64,000 nucleotides of DNA from Mycosarcoma maydis (lineage: Eukaryota; Basidiomycota; Ustilaginomycetes; Ustilaginales). The stretch is taken from positions 1-64,000 of the forward strand of contig NC_026494.1 of the NCBI RefSeq assembly GCF_000328475.2, in the 5' to 3' direction. A program made the position numbers and the translations under genes. A model generated the notes under the pieces. It was not told the origin of the DNA. It worked only from the letters and a program-made list of their open reading frames with translations, and did not search any database. Of the stretch, positions 41,890 through 53,300 are shown piece by piece (the first letter of the stretch is position 1; the number at the start of each line of letters is the position of its first letter).

Positions 41890-42600
41890 CGTAGACGAGC
41901 ACAGTCAAACGTACCAGGCGCGTCGAATTTCGCCAAGCTATCTATCAAAGCGAACACCTGTCGATGGTAACGATGAAAACAGAGCGAGACACTTGATCGA
42001 TGCACAGGGGATGTGGGTACGGAAGCAGCAACAGAGCGAGCGAGTCGCTTTATAAGGTCTCGTTGAGCACGAAACAACACAGCGCTAGACAGTCGGACGC
42101 ATCAGGTGCGCCGCTGGAGCGATGCTGGAGCGCAAGCCGAGCGTCAACAGCGATTCACGATTGTTACCCACCCACGTTGGTGAGCAAACGCACGACTGGC
42201 AAGCCAGCGCGCGTGTGGGCGCGCAATGAAGCACAGACGCCTTGCAACCATCCCACAGACCGTTGCAGTCGGTGGGTGAATCAATACAGCAGATGAAGCG
42301 GTTGCCAACGGCCAAAGGCCAACGCAACGCGCTCGGTGCTGTCGCATGTATCGTTAGCGAAACCGACGTGCGCCAACCGGTTCAGCCACCGCGCCCATCT
42401 CTTGTCAGCAGCCCACCCAACGCTACTCGGCAGCATTCACCTTGCAGCTCGAATGACAAGGTTGATATTACAGCATGTGTTGGAGTCCATCGTGTCGCAA
42501 TTGAACGCAACTGATCGCTGTACACAGTGACAGTGAGACCAGAGCGCAGAGCTGTTTAGCAGTTTGCACTTGATTTTCGGCATGACATGGATTTGTGCGT
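41890..42600. other. Intergenic region upstream of pectin lyase
   Basis: Contains the TATA-like element. Only one weak ATTCACG motif near 42153 is present, so this promoter region is poor in heptamers. No coding region is seen. Confidence 0.5.
42049..42054 (-). promoter_or_regulatory. TATA box of pectin lyase gene
   Basis: On the minus strand CCTTATAAAGC, containing TATAAA, lies 160 bases before the ATG at 41889. Sequence and spacing fit a TATA box, as expected for a strongly regulated secreted-enzyme gene. Confidence 0.4.
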
Positions 42601-45600
42601 TTATGAGATCAGCGTTATGATGCGCTGCCACATGCGCATCTGAGCGTCGAGTACGAGCATGGCATCGTGCTGTACTCTGACGTCGTGCAGTTCGGCGAGC
42701 GCTTCCGCCCTCGCTCTCGCCCACGCGGTGTGTGCCTTGTTGCACTCGACGCGAGCGAGGTCGGTTTGGATTGTGCCAAGCTGAGTTTGCAGCATCAGCT
42801 GTGTGCGCGCTGTGCGCGCGGTAGAGGCGGCGTGCAGCGCAAGTTGCGCTTCCAGCTGCGAGGAATGTGTGCGCGACTGCTCCAGCTGTGTGCGCAGCAT
42901 GGTGAGCTCCGACAGCGCTGCCGAGAGCTCCACTTGCACTTGCACTTGCTCCGACGCTGGCGCACACACGCTTTCGCCAGTACACGTCTCGGTCGTCGAT
43001 GCTTGCTCCGGCGCCAAATCTTGCAGTCTGATCCGTGCAACTGCACTGACCAACTCGTCCAGGCCGCGCTCGTCTTCGCTCAGCAGCATGGCGCTGATGC
43101 TCTTGCGCAGCTCACCGGCGTCCGCTACTGTGCGCTCGTTGGCATGTCCCTGGTCGAGCTTGTGCAAGAAGACAGAACTGTCGTCAGTAGCGCTTCCTGA
43201 GTCCGAAGCGTGCTTGACCGCAGCCAGGTGTGCTTCCAGACCGAGCGATTCTCTGAGTGCCGATTTGAGTCGCAAGCGCGTCTTGGCCGACATGGCGGTC
43301 GAACGAGCGCGGCCGGCTACGCTTCGAGGTGGTGTCAAGGCAGGCGGCGACGCAGCCGCGCCGAATGGCGTGGATGGAATCGAGCCACCGTCTCGGTACG
43401 CTCGTGGTGGCTCGGGCGTCTCGGTGGTCTGGTTGGGTGCGACGTTGGGACGACGAGCAAGACGTGTAGCAGCGGTAGCCGCTCGAAGCGATGGCGATGC
43501 GCACCACGAATCGGTGGTGTCGTCATGCGTGTTGGCGTTGGCCTCGTCGTTTTCCGTCTGGTCAGGATGGTTGCTGCGTCGAGTATCGCCGATCGACGCG
43601 CTTGCTGCCGTCGTGGCGCCAAGCGCGCTCGGTGGGGTATCCAGACACACACCATGGCGCAGCACGGGCGATCGAAGCATGCTCATGTCTGACACGGGAG
43701 ATGCAACAGCCAAGTCCAACGCCATGAGCTCCACCGACACATCACGCGCCAAAGCCTCGAGCTCTTCCGACGCCCGTCTCTGCCGTCTCGTCTGCGTCGA
43801 GGCCGCACCCAACGACAGTGGCTCTGGCTCTGGCTCTGGCTCTGGCTTGCACTCGCACTCGCACTCGCACTGGATCTCGATCTCGCAACATTCGTAATCA
43901 CCCTGCTTCTGCTGGCGCTGTTGCTTTTCATCGTCCATCAAATCAACCACCGAGAGGTTAGCTTTCTGTGCAACCACCCTGAGACTGGCGAGCAGGCTAG
44001 CATCGATTTCGCTCGACGACAGTACGCGATTGCGTGCGCTCTGGTGCGGATGCTTGACACCGATGCAGACGGGCTTCCGACTGGGCAAGGGGGGGGCGTT
44101 GCTCGTCGGCTCTTGGTTGGCCGTGACCGGGAAGAGCAAAAGGGAAGACTTGATGGGCGACCTGGATCCCGACCGCGGCAAAACCGTCGAGGAGGATGGC
44201 GTCAATGCCGCGCCTTGGATTGCGTGCGCTGGGCGTGTGTGCTTTGTGCCATCGCGCGGTGTGTGCTGCACTTTTGCGAGCGATCCGAATCTATGGAGCG
44301 AGGTCGACCTTGCAAGGCTCGTACGTTCCGAGGGCGAGGCGGTCGATGCACCAGCGCTGAGGTTAGACGAGCAAGACGAAGAGAGGAGCGCGCCACTGAG
44401 CCTCTTTTTCGCCTTGATGAGTGCCTCTGGTGTGCTGATGGGTTCGTGGTGCGTGGCTTTGGCCGCCTGAAGCGCAAGGAGCGAGGGATGCACGCGGTTG
44501 GCCTGGACGATGGAAGCTTTGATGCCGAGTTCGAGTCTGTCGAGTCTGTCGAGCCTGCTCGAGACTGAAGCCAGGGCGGATTCGGTGCTCGAGCGCGGCT
44601 TGGTCGATTCGGTCTGTACGCCGTGCGAGCGGAGCGCAGCGAGCGAGGACGTCTTGATCGACGACCTAGGCGCGCTTTCGACTGGCTGTACCGCTTCGAC
44701 ACTGACCGTTTCGACGACATTGTACGCCTCGGTGGACGTCTGTGACACACTGGCGACTTTGGCTTGAGGAGTGGGTTGTGATACAGCTAGCGCCAGGCTC
44801 GACCGTGCTCGAGCGCGTGCTACAGATAAAGCGCCCGTGCTGTACCGCTTGGTGGCTGCATTCGGTTGTGAAGGTGGACGCACCGAGATGTTTTCCTTTT
44901 CGTTGGTCGCAGACGCACTGACGTTGCTGCCCAATGAGGGTCGCTCAGTTCGACGCGTAGCTCGTGGTGCATGAGTGCTTCCAGCACTTGGAATTCTGGA
45001 AGCGTTTGAGATCGACGATGCAGGAGGAAGCCTCTTTGACAGTGTCGAGTCGGCCAGGTGCACCGCTGCTGCGTCATGCGTCGGCTGACTTGCTACGCGT
45101 CTCGTGCGAATCCTCGAGACGTCGGGCCCTTCTAGGTCACACTGATCGTCGTCGTCGTCGTCATCATCATCATCGTCATCGTCATCGTCATCGTCATCAT
45201 CATCGTCATCATCATCGTCGTCTTGCTCACCGTCCGATTGCGAGTCATGAGCCTGAAGATCCCCAATACCTGCCAACAAAGCCGGTCTGAGCCCCCGGAT
45301 CGGCTTTTCGTCCAGTAGCGTCTTGACAGACGCGGTTTTGAACTTTGGCTTTGGCAACGTACCGATCTTGGGCCTTTGCTGCTGCTGCTTCTGCTGTTGT
45401 TGTTGTTGTGTGGGAGCGGCGCGTCCGGCGGAAGCGCTGATGGTGCGGTTGCGTATGCTTCCCAAGCTGGACGCGATCGTGGTTGCGGAGCGCGCCGATG
45501 CGGGAGAGGGCGAGGTGGTAGTGGTGTTGGGTGTGGTGTGGACGCTTGCAGCGTGTACTTCGGCTACGCTGTCCGAGCGTGCGATCTTGGTACGAGGAGG

Positions 45601-46254
45601 CTTGGAGGATGGGGATGGGGAAGGGAGCGATTTGGTGGGTGCGACTGCGCTTCTCCACTGTGCTCGAACGGAGGGAGGGCCGGGAAGCTTTGATGTTGTG
45701 GTGCGGGTGCGAATGGATGCGGATGTGGATGTGGGAGCATTTGCGCGTAAAGGAGCCATCGCGGTGGTGGAAGCTGAGTTGCGAATGATTGGACCAAAGT
45801 CGCTCATTGCGCTGCCATCTGGCACTTGAGTGGCGATGGGAGCTTCGTCCATGGGTCGCTTTCCGAGCGAGGACGAAGCGCGCGTGGCGTCTGGACTCGT
45901 CTGTGCAGCTCGACGTTGGTACTGGTTCGAAGCGGATACCAGGCGCCCTTTGTGATTGAGCGAAGGGATGCTGCTCGTGACGATGGCACGGATCGGTCGA
46001 GGGACGCTGGCTGGCTCAACAGCCGGCTGCTGTACATGAGCATGTGCAAGTGCGCCATTACTCGCATTCGCTGGAGCAGTCTTGGAAGCGAGCTTAGTAG
46101 CCTTTTGCTGGCCAAACGCGGCACGGAAGGAGAACTTGGGAGACGACAGACTGCCACCCCCGCGCTGCTGCTGCTGTTGCTGCTGTTGTTGTTGTTGTAG
46201 CGGTTGTGGCTTTCGCTTTGGCGAGGGTGAACGCGACAGAGTCGCGGCCAACAT
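42601..46254 (-). CDS. Large low-complexity protein with C-terminal coiled coil, function unknown
   Basis: A 1,217-residue intronless protein. The longer frame begins at GTG; ATG 46254 (MLAATLSRSPSPKRKPQP) is preferred, with ATG 46365 as an alternative that adds a weakly hydrophobic leader. Features in order: SPSPKRK basic start, a poly-Gln run near residue 20, Ser/Arg/Pro-rich disorder, and a near-continuous run of about 25 Asp near residues 340-370. A repeated Glu-Cys stretch (CECECEC) runs into alternating PEPEPEP near residue 800, followed by LSLGAASTQTRRQRRASEELEALA and further Ser/Arg-rich regions. The last about 120 residues form a heptad-rich coiled coil (ELSAALSELTMLRTQLEQSR, then QLEAQLALHAAST). 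The layout of basic, phosphorylatable linker plus C-terminal coiled coil suggests a scaffold or cytoskeletal adaptor, but I recognise no domain and claim no function. Confidence 0.75.
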   Translation of the reverse strand: MLAATLSRSPSPKRKPQPLQQQQQQQQQQQRGGGSLSSPKFSFRAAFGQQKATKLASKTAPANASNGALAHAHVQQPAVEPASVPRPIRAIVTSSIPSLNHKGRLVSASNQYQRRAAQTSPDATRASSSLGKRPMDEAPIATQVPDGSAMSDFGPIIRNSASTTAMAPLRANAPTSTSASIRTRTTTSKLPGPPSVRAQWRSAVAPTKSLPSPSPSSKPPRTKIARSDSVAEVHAASVHTTPNTTTTSPSPASARSATTIASSLGSIRNRTISASAGRAAPTQQQQQQKQQQQRPKIGTLPKPKFKTASVKTLLDEKPIRGLRPALLAGIGDLQAHDSQSDGEQDDDDDDDDDDDDDDDDDDDDDDDDDDQCDLEGPDVSRIRTRRVASQPTHDAAAVHLADSTLSKRLPPASSISNASRIPSAGSTHAPRATRRTERPSLGSNVSASATNEKENISVRPPSQPNAATKRYSTGALSVARARARSSLALAVSQPTPQAKVASVSQTSTEAYNVVETVSVEAVQPVESAPRSSIKTSSLAALRSHGVQTESTKPRSSTESALASVSSRLDRLDRLELGIKASIVQANRVHPSLLALQAAKATHHEPISTPEALIKAKKRLSGALLSSSCSSNLSAGASTASPSERTSLARSTSLHRFGSLAKVQHTPRDGTKHTRPAHAIQGAALTPSSSTVLPRSGSRSPIKSSLLLFPVTANQEPTSNAPPLPSRKPVCIGVKHPHQSARNRVLSSSEIDASLLASLRVVAQKANLSVVDLMDDEKQQRQQKQGDYECCEIEIQCECECECKPEPEPEPEPLSLGAASTQTRRQRRASEELEALARDVSVELMALDLAVASPVSDMSMLRSPVLRHGVCLDTPPSALGATTAASASIGDTRRSNHPDQTENDEANANTHDDTTDSWCASPSLRAATAATRLARRPNVAPNQTTETPEPPRAYRDGGSIPSTPFGAAASPPALTPPRSVAGRARSTAMSAKTRLRLKSALRESLGLEAHLAAVKHASDSGSATDDSSVFLHKLDQGHANERTVADAGELRKSISAMLLSEDERGLDELVSAVARIRLQDLAPEQASTTETCTGESVCAPASEQVQVQVELSAALSELTMLRTQLEQSRTHSSQLEAQLALHAASTARTARTQLMLQTQLGTIQTDLARVECNKAHTAWARARAEALAELHDVRVQHDAMLVLDAQMRMWQRIITLIS

Positions 46255-46677
46255 GGTGGAGTAGGTTCGAGACGGGTCGGTGGTAGGATCAAGATGGGAC
46301 ACGGTGTGATCGAGTTGAGGAGTGAGAGTGTGAGAGCCAACAAGCAGCCAAGCAGTGAGCTTCATTTGCACGATGGAAGCACAAAGTGTTGGCGATGCTT
46401 GACACGCCTCAGGAGAAATTAAATCAAGTCAACTTACTACAAACACAAAAGTGACACGCGAGTGAGACACGAGTCGAAAACAACAACACTCGTGACTCGT
46501 GACTCGTGACTCCCAACTCTGACACGCAACACCACTAACGACTTGATCTACTGACCATGTTTTGTAAGAGTAACACGGCTCATAGTGCTTTGATTGGTGC
46601 GACTGGGAAACAGAGCATTGTTGACGATTGTCTCGAGATCTGTGTTGGTATGGAATCACCAATCAATGGATTGGTGA
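46255..46677. other. Intergenic region between LYC1-like and coiled-coil genes
   Basis: Upstream region of the coiled-coil protein. Holds (CGTGACT)3 at 46491-46511. No coding region is seen; the first about 110 bases would code only if the upstream ATG of the coiled-coil gene were used. Confidence 0.5.
46491..46511. repeat. (CGTGACT)3 heptamer microsatellite
   Basis: Three perfect copies, the same unit as at 32282, upstream of the coiled-coil gene. Confidence 0.9.
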
Positions 46678-47910
46678 TTAGCACCACCAGCCGTACTCGT
46701 TGCAGACCCATTCAAGTTTGTCACCTGGCTTTCTATCGGCATACCATGATAGTGCCGGCAGGCTGGCACCGTTGCCGCTCCTCTCGACCACTGCGCCGCC
46801 ACGAAGCTCGTCGTGAAACCGTTCGACGCTCTCGCCTCTCTCGAGTTGCGCGTGATCTTGAGCGTTTAGCTCGACGCCCAAGCTGGCCAGATCGACGTTC
46901 CAGGCAACGCACTTGTGCATGCCAAACTGCGCTGCCTGGTGCCTTAGCGCGCCGAGCAGCTGTTCGAATGCGGCTGCACTGGTAAAGCGCAGACGCAGTA
47001 CGGCGAGTTTGTGTGCAACAAAGTCAAACATCCACACTGCGTATGATGGCTGGCTGTCTTCAGCTGTGGGCGAGGGCAAGATGAGCCCAAAGTAGCTCGG
47101 TTTGGGTGCCGAGGCGGGCAAAAGTGTGGTGGCGTAGAACTGAGAGCGTTGGATGAGCCATCGCCAGGATGTGGCGTCTGGATCGTCAATGCAGAACCTG
47201 ATGTGCGTGTCGGAGCGTTGCTCGAGTTGAGACAGCAGGTATTGTCGATCGATGCGGCCGAGCTCTTTGAGTTGGTCCGCTGACAACCATCTCGCTCGTT
47301 GCGCAGGTGGGGCGTACGCTTCGTCCTTCGAGAGCGGCTTCCACTCGACGTGACGGTTGCCGACCACCTGCCATCCAAACTTGGAGTAGTACTCGCCCAC
47401 ATCGCTGTAGAGAAAGGAGCACGTCGCATCGGCTCGGTGCCGGTCCGCCTCGTGCGGCTGGAACACCTGGACGAGATCTTGGTCTAGCTTGGTGGCCCGC
47501 AGCTGGGGGATCTTTGGCCGCGGGTTCAGCTGGTGCTGCATGAGCGACATCATCTTTTGCGCATATCCATTGCGCCGTTTGGCCGGTGGAACAAACACGG
47601 AACAGATGCTGTACGCCATGGCGCTCTGCACGTGGTCTTGTGCACGTAGTTTGAGCAGAATCGGTCGCCGATACGTTTCGCACGCACACAGGAAATCCAA
47701 CGTCGTCGTATCGTCGGCCGGCACGAGAACCCATCTTTGTCTGCGTTGCTTGCTAAAGTCGGTGGTGCCAAGCACGTCTTGTTCACGCATGATAAACTGC
47801 TCTTTGGTCAACAGCGGTTGGCCCCACTCGACCCATTCGCGTTCGGTAGCGATGAGGTCTTGCGCTTCGGTCGCACGGACCAACACGTACCCGCACATGT
47901 TGACGCTCAT
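46678..47910 (-). CDS. GNAT-type N-acetyltransferase, LYC1-like
   Basis: A 410-residue protein resembling fungal LYC1, lysine N-acetyltransferase of lysine catabolism (Yarrowia). The N-terminal GNAT domain holds the acetyl-CoA binding segment SVFVPPAKRRNGYAQKMMSL (R-x-x-G-x-A pattern) after VLVPADD and AYSICSVF. The middle contains the LYC1-type block CSFLYSDVGEYYSKFGWQVV, and the C-terminal half matches the family: LPALSWYADR, LEWVCNEYGWWC at the end. Clear ATG at 47910; no intron. The C-terminal half of LYC1 proteins is unlike standard GNATs; its role is unknown. Substrate of this homologue is inferred, not shown. Divergent from the UBX gene. Confidence 0.85.
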   Translation of the reverse strand: MSVNMCGYVLVRATEAQDLIATEREWVEWGQPLLTKEQFIMREQDVLGTTDFSKQRRQRWVLVPADDTTTLDFLCACETYRRPILLKLRAQDHVQSAMAYSICSVFVPPAKRRNGYAQKMMSLMQHQLNPRPKIPQLRATKLDQDLVQVFQPHEADRHRADATCSFLYSDVGEYYSKFGWQVVGNRHVEWKPLSKDEAYAPPAQRARWLSADQLKELGRIDRQYLLSQLEQRSDTHIRFCIDDPDATSWRWLIQRSQFYATTLLPASAPKPSYFGLILPSPTAEDSQPSYAVWMFDFVAHKLAVLRLRFTSAAAFEQLLGALRHQAAQFGMHKCVAWNVDLASLGVELNAQDHAQLERGESVERFHDELRGGAVVERSGNGASLPALSWYADRKPGDKLEWVCNEYGWWC

Positions 47911-48475
47911 CTTGAGGCGCTACCGCGTGCGTACCAGCGTCGTCCATGCAGCTGGACGGTCGAAACGGTGAGATGGTCGAGTGAGGCCAACCGGCTATGT
48001 ATCCACAGCATCGTGAATCACGAATCGTGAATCCAGAATTGTGAATCTTGGATCATCACGATCACGGATTCGTGATTTTGCCTCGACAGGCCAAGATAGA
48101 CATTTGCGCTCTAACATGTATGCCATTCACGAATCGTGAATTTTGCACCTCACGCCTTCACGCTTGCAGTCTACGCTCACACTCACCAGTCAGAGTCACG
48201 AGTCGTGAGTGTGTGTGACTCAGTGACTCACAACTGGTGCGTAGTCGTGAGTGTCTGGCGAGTGTGCTTTGTGACTGCGCTCGCTGACGTGTTCGTGGTT
48301 CGCGCACGGCTGTTGTTGGTTGCTCTTTCACTTTTTGGCTTGGTCAGCATTCATGATTCGTGATTGACGATTGACGCTCTACACACCTCTCCCGACAAGC
48401 ATTTACGATTCCTGTCACTCTACGTCCTCGCACGACTTTATCCACGTACAAGCTATCCTCGGTATTGCACCAGTA
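47911..48475. other. Divergent intergenic region with palindromic heptamer junctions
   Basis: Between LYC1-like (minus) and UBX (plus). Contains CACGAATCGTG dyads at 48019-48029 and 48128-48138, a CACGAGTCGTG dyad at 48197-48207 and mixed ATTCGTG units. No gene is seen. Confidence 0.55.
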
Positions 48476-49338
48476 ATGACTTGCACCAACCAGGACACTG
48501 TTCACGCCTCGGCGTCTACCACGAGCTCCAACGTTGCGTTTGCTGGTGGTCGAGAGATCCGAGTGTTTCTTCCGCCCACCTCGTCCACCAGCAGCAACAC
48601 ACTCACACTCTATCCCGCGCCTTCGGAAGACGATTTGAAGCCGACGGCGGCGGAGCTATCGCATGCGTTTCGCTCGTCACCTCTGCTTCGAGCTGGGCCG
48701 GATGCGCCGTTGCTGACACGCGCGCTTCGCGAGCGCGAGGAATCACGACTTGGTCTCAACTCGTCGCGCAACCGCACATACGCGTCTATACGTATCCGCA
48801 TTCGTTTCAGTGATCGAACAATGATCGAATCGACGTTCAGCGAAACAGACACGATCGACGCTGTCTATGCGGTCCTGCTTGACTCGCTCGATGAAACCGT
48901 CAAGCACAAAGGCGTCGTCATCTACACTTCGCCTCCTCGCATCGAGTACAAGAAATCCGATCCCAGCCTCAAACGCAAGACGCTCAGAGATCTCGGCTTG
49001 ATCCCTAGCGCCGTCGTAAACTTAAAGTGGGACGATCCGCACTTGAACTCCAACGCCCTACCCGCCCCCTTGAGAAGCGACCTCACTTCCGCCGCACAAC
49101 CACTACCCCTTCCATCATCCCCAACCTCGCCACCGTCCACACAACTCAACCCACACTCCAACTCCAACTCCACTTCTGTCCACACTCCACCGTCAAAACC
49201 CGTACCCAAGTGGCTCAAAAATATTGTCAGTAAGTCCTCCATCCGCCCAACCCTCCAGTGATCCCACATAGCGCCTGCCTTGTTGACCGATCCGTGTTCG
49301 CGCTCCACATTCGTGATTCACACTCGACAGAAAAGTGA
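48476..49338 (+). CDS. UBX-domain protein (ASPSCR1/TUG-like C-terminal type), two exons
   Basis: A 253-residue protein with a UBX-type domain (RTYASIRIRIRFSDRTMIES, VYAVLLDSLDE, FVIYTSPP-like segment, SLKRKTLRDLGLIPSAVVNL). The layout resembles the C-terminal part of ASPSCR1/TUG. UBX proteins recruit the AAA ATPase p97/Cdc48. The start is the ATG at 48476; the longer frame begins at TTG. Exon 1 is 48476-49229; intron 49230-49330 (GTAAGT to CGACAG); the last coding exon is 49331-49338 and yields KKxx ending ...KPVPKWLKNIVKK. A PKWLK-type end is expected for TUG relatives, so the splice is strongly supported. Unspliced reading would give a different tail of about 10 residues. The tail is Pro/Ser-rich. 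Confidence 0.85.
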
Positions 49339-49559
49339 GCATGACAACTTGGACGTCGCGAGCAAACGTCAACGCCTCCACCCGCCGCATGCTTCGACCA
49401 TCTACGACAGTCGATCCGACATGCACCTCGACTGAACCGCTTGCGCACCCGATCGCATCTCTGTACATTGCAGACTCACACCGTCCAAGCATACATATCC
49501 ATTCACATTCGTCATGCATTCGTCATACATGGGTCGTGGGTGATGGTCTCGTGAAAACA

Positions 49560-50361
49560 TCAATCATGGCCCATCCTGCGGCCCAACATGCCATACACAT
49601 CCACAGGCACCGCATAGCTCTCGCCGACCAGCTGCTTGACCGCGACGCACAGCTTGTCGATCCTGACGACCAAGCCGAACAGCGTGGCGACGCCGACACT
49701 GAACGTCATGTACTCTGCATCCTGGAGCGTTGCCAGCGTGATTTTGGCAGGGAGAGTGGCGAGCATCTCGTCGATGGCGCGCGAGCCGGTCTCTTGGGCG
49801 ATGTTGAAGCCGTGCGGGGTATCTAGGAATCGATCTACGAGCGGACACGCGGTCACCTGCGGTAGCGGCTCGCCGGTCTTGAGAGCTGTGGAACACATGC
49901 TGATCACGCTCACTACATCGCCCAAGAATCGAGGATCCAGAAAGCGCGTCCGTCGCAGCAGCGCGATCGAGTACGCCGCTCCTAGCCGCTCAAAGATCGC
50001 CAGGCAGTGCGACAGAAGCTTGGAGATCTGCATCTGCACCTCAAACAGCTCGCCGTACCGCGCAGATGGCCATCGACCGCGCAGCGAAAACTCGTACGAC
50101 ACGTTGACCGAAATCATCGACAGTCGACGCAGCTTGGCTCGAACCGCAATGATGCGTTTCCGAACCAGCTCGGACGAAGGATGCACATTCATCAGCACTT
50201 GGGCCTCGCCATGTTCCGGCAGCGCCCGCTGCCACACTTCCGCCTCGTTCTTGGCTGCATCGCCTTTGGTCTGATCCACCGAGGCTCGATGTGATCCCGG
50301 CGCAGACGGCGTCATCTTGGCCACGCCACTCGTCGACAAGGTCTGCTCTCGCTGTTGCTCT

Positions 50362-50396
<35 letters not shown>

Positions 50397-53300
50397 TGGC
50401 TCTTGCTGTCGATGCGGATGACTGGCAATGCCCACTACCGCGCAGTAAATCTTGCCCAGCTCGGCAATCGTTGCCGCATGAGAAAGTCGCTGATACTGCC
50501 TCAACGTCGAACTCGGCGGCAGGTAGCTAAAGATGTAAGCCGCCGATACGCCAATGGTAACGGTTACAAACCTCCTCCACGTCGTGTCCCATCCAAAACC
50601 AGGCGAGCCGGGCGTTGGGTTGCTCACGTCCTTCCAGCTGTACCCGACGATGAGCGCGGTCGTCACAGATGCAATGATGGGCGTGATGGGTGGGCCGGGA
50701 AAGTAGATCCTGAACATCATGAGCATCGGAAACGCTACTGCGGTTACGCCACCGAGCGCGTATGCATTGCCGCGTCCATTGCCCGTGGAAAGGTACCAGA
50801 TAATGAGCGCAAACACAGCACCGATCACGGTAGCGAGGATGCGCGACAACAGAGCGAATGCGGTCTCGCCTCGAAAGCGTGCCAGGGTGAGTTGCGCCAT
50901 AAAGATGGCCCAGATGGCACGGTTCTCGTAGCACCATCCTGCCGACGACTTCATGTATGCAGGCAGAGATACGAGCGCAATCAGGACGGCAGCCTTGACG
51001 CCAAACAGCGTGTTGCCGTGCAACGCGCGGCGTGTGCAAAAGTAGATGGTGTGTCCGACTACTTGCAACAAGCCTTCCGGGTCAAGCGCATCGGGATCGC
51101 GAGCGCGTGTGGCGCCGAGATCGACGATAGGCTCGTGTGGCACGACGTGATTGGCGGTGCAAGTGTCGTGCTTGTCTTGAGAGAAATGCGCGTGTGCTTC
51201 GGCGCGGTTTCGAGCTAGACGCGGTTCGTCTTGGGCTTTGCTGTTGACGTCGGTGGACGAGGCTGCCTCGACGGCTGCCTCGCCGCTGCGGCTGCGCTGT
51301 CGGGAAGCGACGGGGGTATCACTGGTGATGTCCGGGATATGGTCCGGTTCGTCGTCCGGCTCGTCGTCGTCGTGTGTGGAGCCCGACGTGGTTCGCCACA
51401 GATCGGCCGAAAAGATGCGCGGCCAAAGCGGATACCAGAGCTGTGCAGCCGTCCTTTGCTTCTGAAGGCTCTCTACTTGTCGGAGCAGATCCAAGATGCG
51501 CTCGGTGAAGCTGATCGTGTGGAACTGATGTAGCCACACCTGGTACAGGTATCTGTGGTGAATCTTGCCGATCTCGCCTGGCCCCGTGCGCAGGTCCAGC
51601 TCGGCAGCCAGATCGTGGCTGCCAAGAGCCGTATCGTCGTGTCTCAAGGCGTCCTTGTACGGGTCCAATACTTTCAGTCGTCCAGACTGCCGGAATTCGT
51701 CGAGCTCGGCTTGCAAGTCGCCGATCACCTTGCTAGTTTCTTCCGCCTGCCGACGGCCCTTTTGCGCTCGCTGCTGGTGCGAAAGCAGGAAGCGCTCACG
51801 CAACAAGGTGTATCGATGCGAGTTGAGATGTGTCAACCACGCGACGATATGCCGGATCGCTTCTGCATTTGCAACGAGCAGATCGCACAGAGTCTCACCG
51901 AGCAGCTGCGCAAACATCTCGGTCACGTAGTTGCAGTCCGACGTGTGCAGGTAAGTTTCCAGATTGCCGAAGCGGATCGACTCCCAAATCGCGACGGGAG
52001 CCGGATCTCGCTTGTGCACAAAATTGTGGAGCAGCTGACTAGAGCGATCCCATGCATGTTGATAGCGACCATCGTTGCTGTGATGATGTTCGCGAAGGTC
52101 AGATGAGCTATGGTGGGCGTGGTGCATCCAGCGTCGAGGTGAAGAGTTGCGCGAAGCCGCAGCAATCGAGCGAGCCATTTTTCGAAAGCGCGACGAGGTC
52201 AGTTCGTTGCCCGCTTGTACAGAGGGATGTTCGTCGAGCTGCCGATAGGCGGTACGCGCGTTGGAAGATTCGTGAGCAACTGCCTGGTTGTGCAGGGGCG
52301 ATTCACGGTAGGGAGTCGACGATCCTGAGGCTGGAGGTAGCGTGTGCATCGTGTCGTTGTGGGACGTCGACGCAGGGGCGGAAGCTGGCGGGTGCGCAGT
52401 GGAAATCGGAATCGGAATCGGAATCAGCGATGTTAAAGCGGGCGAATGGGGTCGCGAGCGAGGATGCAGGTGTGGCGAGAAATGGGTTTGGTGAAGACTG
52501 TCTCTGTGGTGCGTGGGAGTATGGCTCGGACGATGGACGGTGGCGTTGTGACTGGCATGACCGGATTCGGAAGGATTATGCGAATGCTCGAGCGATGTAC
52601 GAGGCGTGATGACGGGCGTAATGGCAGGTGTGGCTAGACGTGAAGGTACGGGCGTCTTAGGAAAGTGAGCCGACTGGATGTCGGCCTTGATGGAAGAGTA
52701 GTAGTAGGACCATCCATCAGCCGGAGCGATGAGCGAACGCGAGAGGCGCTCCAAAGTCCTGAGATCGTCGCCACTGGCGAGACCAAACGAGATCTCGCGT
52801 GTGAGCAGACGCGAAGCCATGGTCATGGGCATCATTCCACTTTCGGCGGCTGCGAGTTTGCGTTTGACCATGTCGAAATCAAATCCATCCTGCTTGTCGG
52901 CTTGCGGTGCTGAGCGCGTGTTCTGGTCGTTACCGTTTTGCGCATTGTCGGCGCTGGTAGAGGGTGTGTCGAGAGGCGAGGTTTGCAGAAGCTTGACTTG
53001 GTCGGCACAAGCATCGGCAATCGGGACGAGTACGGCCACGAGGCGCTCGACAAACTGCGAATTGACCGACTTGGGGAAGAAGACGATGCTGAGGATCATG
53101 TTGATGGCCGCCTTGACGGCTAGTGGCACGACGACCGACTGGCCTAGCGAGTAAAAGGCGAAAGGGTACAGGGGAGCGTAGGTCAAGCAGATGTTCATAA
53201 GGATGCAGCTCAGGACACTAGCAAAGAGAAACGGACTCGGACCAAACCGGATCTTGACGTAGAGCACCACGGCCGAGCCGACCGAGAGGAAGACTGCGCA

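Noticed and set aside
42242..42514. Short plus-strand frames upstream of pectin lyase
   Set aside because: No conserved pattern and no start context; ordinary intergenic DNA.
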